A stretch of DNA of 64,000 bases from Thauera terpenica 58Eu (GTDB taxonomy: Bacteria > Pseudomonadota > Gammaproteobacteria > Burkholderiales > Rhodocyclaceae): positions 186,001 to 250,000 of the forward strand of contig NZ_ATJV01000001.1 of the NCBI RefSeq assembly GCF_000443165.1. Direction: 5' to 3'. Below are positions 15,020 to 22,352 of the stretch, piece after piece (the first letter of the stretch is position 1; every line of letters starts with the position of its first letter). Under the pieces are notes generated by a model. The model had not been told where the DNA came from. It searched no databases and was given only the letters and a program-made list of their open reading frames with translations. The position numbers and the translations under genes were made by a program.

Positions 15020-15331
15020 TCGGAGACACGGCGCGAGTTCACCAACGACGAGGCCACCGACTTCACCGCCATCCTCACCAAGATCAAGCCCCGCACCCCC
15101 GACGCCGGGGTGCAACTCTACGCCCCCTACAGCTACGACGCCGCCACCGCGCTCATCGAAGGCATGAAGGCCGCCGACTCGACCGACCCGGCCACGTACC
15201 TGCCCGCCATGCAAAAGGTGGACTTCAAGGGCGTGACCGGCAACATCGCCTTCGACGCCAAGGGCGACATCAAGGAAGGCGGCATCAGCCTGTATCGCTA
15301 CGCAGACGGCAAGTGGGAGCCGTTGAAGTAA
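15020..15331 (+). pseudogene. Shrunken livK remnant (branched-chain amino acid binding protein)
   Basis: The plus strand reads REFTNDEATDFTAILTKIK then, after a short junction, VQLYAPYSYDAATALIEGMK and on to a normal LivK C-terminus. Against the intact LivK at 34535-35650 it starts at about residue 192 and jumps from about residue 212 to about residue 305. So the signal peptide, the first lobe and about 90 inner residues are missing, while the frame stays open. A ribosome-site-like CTTCGGAGACA sits directly before the fragment, as if the 5' deletion joined the old translation start region to mid-gene. It cannot form a binding protein. Confidence 0.85.
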
Positions 15332-15386
15332 GCGCGCTGCAGCAGCGGACGGACGCCCACGCGGCGCCCGGTCTGTGACAGATGCG

Positions 15387-15425
15387 AACGGCGATGGGGG
15401 CGTAAACGGCGCCCCCATCGCCGTT
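15387..15425 (+). terminator. Long hairpin after livK remnant
   Basis: A perfect 16-bp stem (AACGGCGATGGGGGCG with its complement) around a 7-base loop, followed by TTTACG. It is probably the original terminator of the old livK gene; it could act on either strand. The rest of 15332-15581 holds no gene I can see. Confidence 0.6.
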
Positions 15426-15581
15426 TACGCGCTGCGCGACCACCGCCGCAGTGCTTTCCCCGCCAGAACTACCGTTCTGGATACGTTATTGTCGAATACA
15501 GGCAAAAGCCCTGAGCCCAAACGCCCTACAGTCTCCCTGCCCTGTTGCTTGGCAACGCAAATCCGACTACTTGGAGACAAC

Positions 15582-15926
15582 ATGAATAATCCGATTACCG
15601 TTCTACGCGACACCGTGCCCGTGCCCATGCTGGATGCCGGAAAGTGGGAGCGCATCGCTGGCGAGCCGCATACCGTCAACCTCAACGCCTACCTGTCCGA
15701 CGACGGCACGAAGATCATGGGCACCTGGATCTGCACGCCGGGGAAATGGCGGGTTTCGTACGACAAATGGGAATACTGCGACTTCCGCGAGGGCTACTGC
15801 ATCATCACCCCCGACGGCATGGAGCCGATCCATCTCAGGGCTGGCGACATCTTCATCGTCGAGCCCGGCATGAAGGGCACCTGGGAAGTGGTCGAGACCG
15901 TTCGCAAGTACTTCGTCTTTGCCTGA
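15582..15926 (+). CDS. Small cupin-domain protein (DUF861-like)
   Basis: 114 residues from the ATG at 15582, preceded by TTGGAGACA. The sequence GTWICTPGKWRVSYDKWEYCDFREGYCIITPDGMEPIHLRAGDIFIVEPGMKGTWEVVETVRKYFV is a single RmlC-like cupin barrel of the kind used by ureidoglycine aminohydrolase and EutQ relatives. The strong metal-binding histidines of catalytic cupins are not obvious; only one His lies in the second motif. Function unknown. It has its own strong terminator and sits between the livK remnant and the CRISPR island. Confidence 0.75.
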   Translation: MNNPITVLRDTVPVPMLDAGKWERIAGEPHTVNLNAYLSDDGTKIMGTWICTPGKWRVSYDKWEYCDFREGYCIITPDGMEPIHLRAGDIFIVEPGMKGTWEVVETVRKYFVFA

Positions 15927-15957
15927 TTCACCCTCGGCCCGACGCTGAATTGACAAG

Positions 15958-15994
15958 CTCACGCCCGCAGGCATTTGTTGCCTGCGGGCGTGAG
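15958..15994 (+). terminator. Terminator hairpin between cupin gene and WYL gene
   Basis: A 16-bp perfect stem (CTCACGCCCGCAGGCA with its complement) and a TTTGT loop lie 31 bases after the cupin stop. TGTTTG follows. The symmetry lets it serve both the cupin gene and the converging WYL regulator gene. Confidence 0.7.
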
Positions 15995-16065
15995 TGTTTG
16001 TGGAGGATGGCAGCGCTGCAATGGCGCGAGCCGTCACTGGCTCATCGCCGCACGACTGTCCCCGC

Positions 16066-16908
16066 TCATTCGACTGTTTGTGGAATCCAGGTTTCGTAGT
16101 GATCATTGCCGAACCATCGGTATCTGAGCGCCCGATCAACGTAAGGCTTGACGGCTTTTCTGACGGATGGAATGACCATCGTGTCAGGCCGACTGTTGTC
16201 GGTCATGGATGACGCCCATTCCTGCCTCAGTACCGCCGCGAGCGCCGCGGGCAACTCCGAAGACAGGCGATAAACCGCACTTGACTTGCTGTGCCAGTCC
16301 GCATCTTCAGATGAGGGCACTGCATCCCAAATCATCTCGCCGTCAATCGACTCGACACGGGCCGGAACGAGGTCGATGAACATCCCTTTCTCCTGCCCTG
16401 CGGCCCACTGCGCGTAGCCTCTGAAGTGGACGCGGTCCGGCACCTGAACCAAAGCGTGCGGACTGAAAGTCATTGGGAAGACGCCCTGCTTCGAGTGGTA
16501 TTGCATGCGGACAGCGCATTTGTGGGTGCAAGCCGCATAGAGGGCGCGGAACACCTCCGCGTCGGGTTCCGGCATGAGCCCGTGAAGGGGGTTCTCCACC
16601 CGTACACCCAACGGGTAGTCCTCGGGTGCATTCTGGAACAGGATCGAAATCCCATCGAGCATGCGCACAAGGTCCGACGGGCGAGAGGGTGCGAAGCGCA
16701 ATCCCTCAGAAGTATCCGCCAGCTTTCGCATCCGTCCTTGGGAGTTGATCAGCCGAACCCGATAGGTCCGCTCGAAGCGACTGATCGTATTGCGCTGCAC
16801 ATGCTCGCGGCTCTGCCCGAGGATCTTGGCAAGGCGCGAGGCCTGGAGACCTGACTCCCAGTAGGCCAGATACTCGAAGAAGATTTCATTAATCTTAGGC
16901 ACATTCAT
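16066..16908 (-). CDS. WYL-domain transcriptional regulator of the CRISPR locus (putative)
   Basis: 280 residues from the ATG at 16908. The N-terminus (INEIFFEYLAYWESGLQASRLAKILGQSREHVQRNTISRFERTY) is a winged-helix DNA-binding domain. A WYL domain follows at about residues 115-190 (CAVRMQYHSKQGVFPMTFSPHALVQVPDRVHFRGYAQW), in which the name-giving WYL is VHF here. A C-terminal WCX-like extension ends with YRWFGNDHYETWIPQ. It is divergent from cas6 with an 86-base gap. WYL proteins sense ligands and regulate CRISPR loci; one (Sll7009) is linked to the I-D system of Synechocystis. Repression of the cas operon and of itself is inferred. Confidence 0.85.
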   Translation of the reverse strand: MNVPKINEIFFEYLAYWESGLQASRLAKILGQSREHVQRNTISRFERTYRVRLINSQGRMRKLADTSEGLRFAPSRPSDLVRMLDGISILFQNAPEDYPLGVRVENPLHGLMPEPDAEVFRALYAACTHKCAVRMQYHSKQGVFPMTFSPHALVQVPDRVHFRGYAQWAAGQEKGMFIDLVPARVESIDGEMIWDAVPSSEDADWHSKSSAVYRLSSELPAALAAVLRQEWASSMTDNSRPDTMVIPSVRKAVKPYVDRALRYRWFGNDHYETWIPQTVE

Positions 16909-16912
16909 AGTG

Positions 16913-16927
16913 TGTGAAAGTATCACA
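16913..16927. promoter_or_regulatory. Palindromic operator candidate between WYL gene and cas6
   Basis: TGTGAAAGTATCACA is a TGTGA/TCACA dyad with a 5-base centre. It lies five bases upstream of the WYL start codon and 68 bases before cas6, in an AT-rich stretch. A weak sigma-70-like pair ATGAAA and TAAGAT (17-base gap) follows towards cas6. It resembles half of a CRP site, but the spacer is five, not six. An operator for the WYL protein is the simplest reading. Confidence 0.45.
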
Positions 16928-16994
16928 GTTATGACAATGAAAAATCCTTCGTGCTCGGATAAGATGACCTCGTAATTTCTCACGAGAGCATGAC

Positions 16995-17705
16995 ATGAGA
17001 GTTCTGATCGATTTTCGCAAGCAGCCCCAGCGCTACCGCTACACCGACAGCATGAACGCAGCCCTGGTCGCCGGACTGGTCGCGGCTGGCCTCCATTCAG
17101 ACGACTTGGTGGGAGAAAAGGCACTTCCATGGACATTCGGCACCGCAGGCAAAGCTGGCCCGGACGGCAGGAGAACGGTGTACTCGGTCATCCTTTCATC
17201 ACCTTCGCCACGCTTCGCCGAGGCGCTTGCGCGCCTTGATCCCGACGAGATTCGGGTGGCGTCGAGCAATGGCGACGCCATTTATCTAGGTGGTGCGGCA
17301 CTACGCCACTGCCCGAGCTTGCCGCCCGAAGGGGTCGCGGAATTGATGGTGAGCTTTGCCAGCCCGTTCCTGGTGCCCATGCCCAAGCAGGGCCGCGAGA
17401 AAACCCGCTTTCATGATGATCTCGTCGGCGTAGACCTCAACGCCGCACTGCTTGCCGGCCTTACTCGACGTGCAGGCCGCGCCCTGGATCTGACGATTTC
17501 GAGCGATCGCCTCTCGATGACGACAGATCTCAAAAAACAGCTCGTCCACATCCGACGCCTGTCGAATGGCAAGCCACTTTTTCATCCTGCCTTTTCCGTT
17601 CCGATGACGCTGCGCGGCCGGCCAGAGGATGTCCGATTCGCCTTTCTGGCAGGTGTCGGCGCCAAGACACGTGCCGGATTCGGCTGCCCGATCCTGATGA
17701 GCTGA
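16995..17705 (+). CDS. cas6: Cas6 pre-crRNA endoribonuclease
   Basis: 236 residues of the RAMP fold. The C-terminus FLAGVGAKTRAGFGCPILMS carries the glycine-rich loop that marks Cas6 (about residues 219-231). An N-terminal ferredoxin-like half begins MRVLIDFRKQPQRYRYTDS. It should cut each repeat of the array on the 3' side of its small hairpin. The catalytic histidine is not certain by eye; HCPSLP at about 103 and FHPAFS at about 197 contain candidates. It opens the cas operon, which differs from the usual I-D order where cas6 follows csc1. Nine bases separate it from cas10d. Confidence 0.85.
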   Translation: MRVLIDFRKQPQRYRYTDSMNAALVAGLVAAGLHSDDLVGEKALPWTFGTAGKAGPDGRRTVYSVILSSPSPRFAEALARLDPDEIRVASSNGDAIYLGGAALRHCPSLPPEGVAELMVSFASPFLVPMPKQGREKTRFHDDLVGVDLNAALLAGLTRRAGRALDLTISSDRLSMTTDLKKQLVHIRRLSNGKPLFHPAFSVPMTLRGRPEDVRFAFLAGVGAKTRAGFGCPILMS

Positions 17706-17714
17706 GGCCGAGAC

Positions 17715-20633
17715 ATGTTGTCCATTGCTCCCACACTCTTCAAGCACTTCCTCGACACCGTTGTGATCGGTGCTGCTTTCAGCGATGCAGAACGTGCGCT
17801 CACCGCAGGGCCGCTCGGTGCAAAGTCGGCACAGGAGGTCGCAGCCAACAAGCGTATCGATCACCGTGCCCCGTATCTGATGACGGTCTCCGGCAAGGGT
17901 GGATACATTCCAGGCCCGGGTTTTGCCAAACGCGAAGGCTTTCGCAACATCAGCCTGCTTGATCATCTTGTCTCTGTCGCACGCGGTAGCGCGGTGTTCG
18001 CCGAACTGGATATGCGCGCAGCGGGCATTGACGACACAAAAATCCGCTTGCGCGTCGCGCTGCTCATTGCGGTGGGCTTCCTGCACGATGCCGACAAGAT
18101 TCTCGGCCTCGCGCGCACGGACGAACTCACGCCAGAGCATGTCGAAAATCTTCTGGAACGATTCCAAGTGGGTCGCTTCCTCGAACAGGCCGGGGTGAAT
18201 GTGTCTGCGGCCGAGCTGCTTTCCATGATTCATGCAGTGGAGCTCAGCCGCAGTGGCACATTGAAGCCCGGCATGCGCTTGCTTTCGGCAGCAGAGAATG
18301 CCGACTGCGGCTATGTGCGGCTTGCTGATCGGCTTGAGGGGCTGTTCCTCAACAGCGCTCTAGGCCCAGCAGCGATGGTGGCAGAACTGCAAAAATTCGG
18401 CGGCTTTCGCAGCCCGTTTTTCACCACAGGCTGGCGTGTACTGCACCTCCGTTCAGGCCATACCCCCTTCCTGCTCAACGCACTTCAGCGCGGCTTGAGT
18501 GCACAAACCGTCGCCCTGTGCGGCATGCCACCCCTGCTGGAAGTCCATCATGACGGCGAGCTGTTCGCGATCGTTCCAGAGCCAGAGGCCAACAGGATCA
18601 TCGAAGGGGGAATACAGCGCGCAACCCGGCCCTTGAATCTGAGCCTGCGTGTGATCGTGCCGCAAGGAAACGGCATGCGTGACATTCAGGACGGCGGCGC
18701 GGGCGTGGACGACTTGCGCGAGGCCTTGCAAGACGACCCGACTTGCGCGGCCAAGTCCTTGTTCGTGCATATCGACTTGTTGATCGGCGACGCGTCCTTG
18801 CGAGATGAAATCGACCGCCTGTTCGGGCCGCTCGGCTTTGCGCCCAACTATGCCGGCATCGACAAGTTTGCCGGCAAGCTCTTCCAGATCTGGCCAGTTC
18901 GCTCGGCAGACGACGAGCTGATTCGCACGCTTCGCACCGAAGCAGCCATGATTGCGGTCGCGCTCGGGTGCACCGAACCCACTCTCAAGGCGCTGGCGGC
19001 GCAGGTGCCGGCGGCCGAGGTGCGTGAAGCCGAACTCCTTGCCACACTGGCGCAGTGTGGCCACGTGGCGCCGGCATGGCTGACGGCGGTCGCTCACCGT
19101 CTGAGCCGCCAGTCCCTCCTGGGCGCGTGGGCGGCAGCCCTTACGGAACAGAACGAGGACTTGCGCGAGCGTCTTTTCGGGGACGATGGCCTGCTCCAAC
19201 TCTGGCTCTGTGGTGACAAGGGCAATCGCGCCGGCCTGTTGGACAAGAACGGTGATCCCGGCGCGGCGCTGGTTGACGCAGCCATGCAGTGGTTCAAGGC
19301 GGTCCTTGGTCGTCGCTTCATGGTGTCAGCGACCGAAGACAGCGCGGGACGATGCCATTTCACCAATCTGCCGGTCGGCATCGAAGTCCGCATCGACTCA
19401 AAGTCTGGTCTGGACGGCATCAAGACCAGCGCGTTCTCCGGGAGGGAGGGTCGACCGGAGTCGTTTGAAAGCAGCAAGGCCCAAACCCTGGTTTCGCCCC
19501 CTGTAGCCGCTGAACATCGCCTACGCACGCTGATGAGCGAGGGTCGTGGCAATGGTGATGTTCCAGCCTATGTCTCTGCACCAACCATGATGGGACTCTT
19601 TGCCAGCCTGAGCATGAGAGCGGACGCCGATTTCATTCAACTGAATCACTACGACCTGATGCGTCAGGAAATCAAACCGGACAGGCCGGTTTTCCCCGAA
19701 AGCGAGATCTACGGGCAGCGCCTGATGTTCGGCCGTCACACCTCCATTCCCGCCAAAACCGTGGAGATCATCGCCTTTGCGCGAATGATGCTGCAGTCCG
19801 CATTGCGAATGGGGCGACCGGTGCACGTATTCCGGGGTCTGCCCACACCTGAAAACGCTTTCGTACATTTCGACTTCCTGCCTGGCGCCATCGAACGCGG
19901 TATCGGTGGGCGCTCCTTGCGACTGGAGCAGATTCCGCCGGCAATCGAACTGTTGCGCGCACTCGAAGCGATGAGCGAAACCCCGAATCTCGGACTGGAA
20001 CTGGCGCTGCGCTACGCCGACCCCACTACTCGCTTTGCCGCCGCCTGCGAAGCACTCGCGGTGCTTAATCGCCTGTCGGACGACAAGCTTAACAAGCTCG
20101 GCAGCCTCAGAACCACCCTTCAAACTTTCACCCGGAGCCCGGATATCAACATGACACCGTCAGACAACGTATTGATCGAATTTGCCCGGGCGATGACTCG
20201 GGTGCAGGACGCGCCTTCACGCGACGCAAGCAACGCGGTTCGCACGCTCGGCCTCAAGGTCGCGCTTGATGCCGTCGAAGCTTGCGCAACGGCCCTTCAT
20301 CAAACAGGCAAGGAAACACAGATTGCGGCCATCGCAGGCACGCTCGAGAACGAATTCGAGCGCTCGTCCCGCCTCGCGTGGCGTGGCAGTCAAAAACAGC
20401 TGCCATTTCCCCGCGTGGCGGCGACGGCGGCAGCCACCCTGTTCGTGGAAAAGGTCTGGCCCATCGCATTCAAAAGCCGCCCGCCTGCGTCGAAAGCACG
20501 TCGAATCGCAATGGCTGTCTATCAAGTGGCCTTCGAGGTCGAATCCTACCGTCCTCGCGACAAAGCGAATTCTGAAGCCACGGTAGCCGATGGCGCTGCC
20601 AAGACCCAAACAAGCGCTGAACCCAACACCTGA
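17715..20633 (+). CDS. cas10d: Cas10d (Csc3), large subunit of type I-D Cascade with HD nuclease
   Basis: 972 residues, the size of Cas10d. The N-terminal HD domain is intact: LLDHLVSVARG (His 84), VGFLHDADK (His 124-Asp 125), MIHAVELSRS (His 173) and RLADRLEG (Asp 205). This is the nuclease that Cas3 carries in other type I systems. The middle and C-terminal parts fit a Cas10-like body (RPVHVFRGLPTPENAFVHFDFLPG), but I see no GGDD cyclase motif, as expected for I-D. A likely structural segment, GRCHFTNLPVGIEV, lies at about 555. In the complex it recognises the PAM and degrades DNA with Cas3'. Confidence 0.85.
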   Translation: MLSIAPTLFKHFLDTVVIGAAFSDAERALTAGPLGAKSAQEVAANKRIDHRAPYLMTVSGKGGYIPGPGFAKREGFRNISLLDHLVSVARGSAVFAELDMRAAGIDDTKIRLRVALLIAVGFLHDADKILGLARTDELTPEHVENLLERFQVGRFLEQAGVNVSAAELLSMIHAVELSRSGTLKPGMRLLSAAENADCGYVRLADRLEGLFLNSALGPAAMVAELQKFGGFRSPFFTTGWRVLHLRSGHTPFLLNALQRGLSAQTVALCGMPPLLEVHHDGELFAIVPEPEANRIIEGGIQRATRPLNLSLRVIVPQGNGMRDIQDGGAGVDDLREALQDDPTCAAKSLFVHIDLLIGDASLRDEIDRLFGPLGFAPNYAGIDKFAGKLFQIWPVRSADDELIRTLRTEAAMIAVALGCTEPTLKALAAQVPAAEVREAELLATLAQCGHVAPAWLTAVAHRLSRQSLLGAWAAALTEQNEDLRERLFGDDGLLQLWLCGDKGNRAGLLDKNGDPGAALVDAAMQWFKAVLGRRFMVSATEDSAGRCHFTNLPVGIEVRIDSKSGLDGIKTSAFSGREGRPESFESSKAQTLVSPPVAAEHRLRTLMSEGRGNGDVPAYVSAPTMMGLFASLSMRADADFIQLNHYDLMRQEIKPDRPVFPESEIYGQRLMFGRHTSIPAKTVEIIAFARMMLQSALRMGRPVHVFRGLPTPENAFVHFDFLPGAIERGIGGRSLRLEQIPPAIELLRALEAMSETPNLGLELALRYADPTTRFAAACEALAVLNRLSDDKLNKLGSLRTTLQTFTRSPDINMTPSDNVLIEFARAMTRVQDAPSRDASNAVRTLGLKVALDAVEACATALHQTGKETQIAAIAGTLENEFERSSRLAWRGSQKQLPFPRVAATAAATLFVEKVWPIAFKSRPPASKARRIAMAVYQVAFEVESYRPRDKANSEATVADGAAKTQTSAEPNT

Positions 20634-20649
20634 GTCTGAACTGGAGATC

Positions 20650-21660
20650 ATGATGCCCCTGAACACCCTCAAGCCCTACCTGGGCGACATCGACGCGCTG
20701 CTTTCCATCACCGAAGAGGACGCAAAGAAATCCTACGCCCAACCCGCGCTGAAGAACTTGGGCTCGGTCACCTTCGTGGTGCTACGAGAACTCATCTCAC
20801 CGGCCTCGTTTCGCAACGCCGAATCAGAGATTACCGATATTGAATCGCGAGGCCGTCGTCATGTCCGCGCAGTGGCCAACAAGTTCAAGTTTGGCGAGCG
20901 CGCGCGCGGGCTACAGGTATTGCGCTTTTTCGCAGCGGGCGGCGTTTCCGCACAAAACAAGACCGCCTTTTACGGCAAGGAAAAGCCGTCCGACAAGTTC
21001 GACCTCAATGCCCTGGTGTTCGGTGACAGTGCCAATGCGGGCAACAAGGTGTTGCCGGTGAAAGCCGCGGCGCAGTATTCAGACGCGATCTCACTGCAGG
21101 AATATGGCGACGCGGTTGATGTCACCTTCCACAACCGCGCATCGGAAGACGGCACGCTGTTCAATGCGCAAAAGAAAGAAAACTCGGTCAACCTGTTCGA
21201 CCGGCACTTTGTCCGCCCCGGCACCCTGTTGCTGCAAACCATCTCGTTCAACGGCAAAGTGGCGCCGCTCGAGGCAGTCGAGCACTTGATCCTTTCGATG
21301 GGTCTGGCCGGCGCCTATGGCGGACAGACGTCGATCTACGGCGTCAATGTGCGCAATCATGTGGTCGGCTGCTACGCCGGGCGCTTCGAGCGCGACCTGG
21401 CCAGCCCCTATGTGGCCGTCGACGCCCTCTATCAGGCCGGCGTGGATGTTGCAGATTCCGTCGCCGTCGTGGATGCCTTGAAAAACCTGTACTCGCACGC
21501 CTACCCGATCGAGGTAAACGGCGCTGAGATTGTTGATGTGCAGAAATCCCTCATCGCCCGACTCGAGGCCGAAGACGATGGCATGCGTACAAGCTATCAG
21601 GGCAATGCGAAGAAAATTGGCATGTATTTCGACGCCTGGTTTGAGGGAATAGGCGGATGA
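20650..21660 (+). CDS. csc2: Csc2 (Cas7-type backbone subunit of type I-D)
   Basis: 336 residues from the first of two adjacent ATGs (20650, 20653), with CTGGAGATC as ribosome site. Conserved Csc2 blocks are LVFGDSANAGNKVLPVKAAAQYSDAISL (about 120-148), FHNRASEDGTLFNAQKKENSVNLFDRHFVRPGTLLLQ (about 158-195) and LAGAYGGQTSIYGVNVRNHVVGCYAGRFE (about 217-247). This subunit polymerises along the crRNA. An in-frame extension upstream overlaps the end of cas10d and is not needed. The stop overlaps the csc1 start by ATGA, so the two are translationally coupled. Confidence 0.88.
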   Translation: MMPLNTLKPYLGDIDALLSITEEDAKKSYAQPALKNLGSVTFVVLRELISPASFRNAESEITDIESRGRRHVRAVANKFKFGERARGLQVLRFFAAGGVSAQNKTAFYGKEKPSDKFDLNALVFGDSANAGNKVLPVKAAAQYSDAISLQEYGDAVDVTFHNRASEDGTLFNAQKKENSVNLFDRHFVRPGTLLLQTISFNGKVAPLEAVEHLILSMGLAGAYGGQTSIYGVNVRNHVVGCYAGRFERDLASPYVAVDALYQAGVDVADSVAVVDALKNLYSHAYPIEVNGAEIVDVQKSLIARLEAEDDGMRTSYQGNAKKIGMYFDAWFEGIGG

Positions 21661-22340
21661 GCACGCCGACTGCCACACCGGTCCGGGCCATAAGCCTGAC
21701 GCCGTTTCACTATCACAGCCTGGCAGTGCCTTCGGGCACAGCGACGCTGGCGGCCTATCTGGCCGATCGTTCAATGTCGTATGCACTGGCCGGCGCCATG
21801 GGGGCGCTCGCGCCCTCGGCAGCCTTGCCGCAAAAGGACTATGCACGCGATCTGCGCCAACTACCCTGGCTGTGCTCGGTCTTCGAAGCGCGCAATCCTC
21901 GTCTGTTGCCAGCGATCGGCAAGCGGCTGAACCTGGACACCGAGGGCGGCTACCAGAAGCGGGTCATGGACGCGACCGGCACCGGCAACCTGAAGACCTG
22001 GTTCTACATCCAGGAAGTGCCCGTCGGCGTGGAATACGACGGCGCCATTTTTGGCATGGACCCGTTTCGCATGGCCAGCGAGGTGGAGCAAAAGGAAGTC
22101 ACGGAAATCATCGTCCGCACCGGACGCCACTTGGGCGGTCTGCTTTCACTCACCCGTCAGCAGGACAGTAGACCCGTCCGACTCAACGCTCACACCGCCC
22201 ATCTTTTCGGACAGCGCCCCGAGGATGACCCCGCGCTGGCGGTGGATGTCTTCGCCTTGTACGACATCCAGGTGACCGCGCCGATGGAACTCGACATCGC
22301 AGCGGCCACGGTGGGCAACTGGCGAGACTTTCAGGCCTGA
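21657..22340 (+). CDS. csc1: Csc1 (Cas5-type subunit of type I-D)
   Basis: 227 residues, overlapping csc2 by four bases. The early segment YLADRSMSYALAGAMGAL matches the ALSYALG block typical of Csc1, and the position between csc2 and the helicase fits. This Cas5-like protein caps the 5' handle of the crRNA in Cascade. Sequence conservation of the family is low, so the call rests on length, the short motif and context. The stop is 12 bases from the cas3' start. Confidence 0.78.
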   Translation: MSTPTATPVRAISLTPFHYHSLAVPSGTATLAAYLADRSMSYALAGAMGALAPSAALPQKDYARDLRQLPWLCSVFEARNPRLLPAIGKRLNLDTEGGYQKRVMDATGTGNLKTWFYIQEVPVGVEYDGAIFGMDPFRMASEVEQKEVTEIIVRTGRHLGGLLSLTRQQDSRPVRLNAHTAHLFGQRPEDDPALAVDVFALYDIQVTAPMELDIAAATVGNWRDFQA

Positions 22341-22352
22341 GGGGCGGTGGAC

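Noticed and set aside
16913-16927. CRP binding site
   Set aside because: TGTGA and TCACA are five bases apart instead of six, and the dyad is next to the WYL start codon, so an own-regulator operator is more likely.
17715-20633. Type III (Csm/Cmr) Cas10 making cyclic oligoadenylate
   Set aside because: No GGDD motif is visible, no Csm/Cmr small subunits or CARF effectors are present, and Csc2/Csc1/Cas3' neighbours point to I-D.
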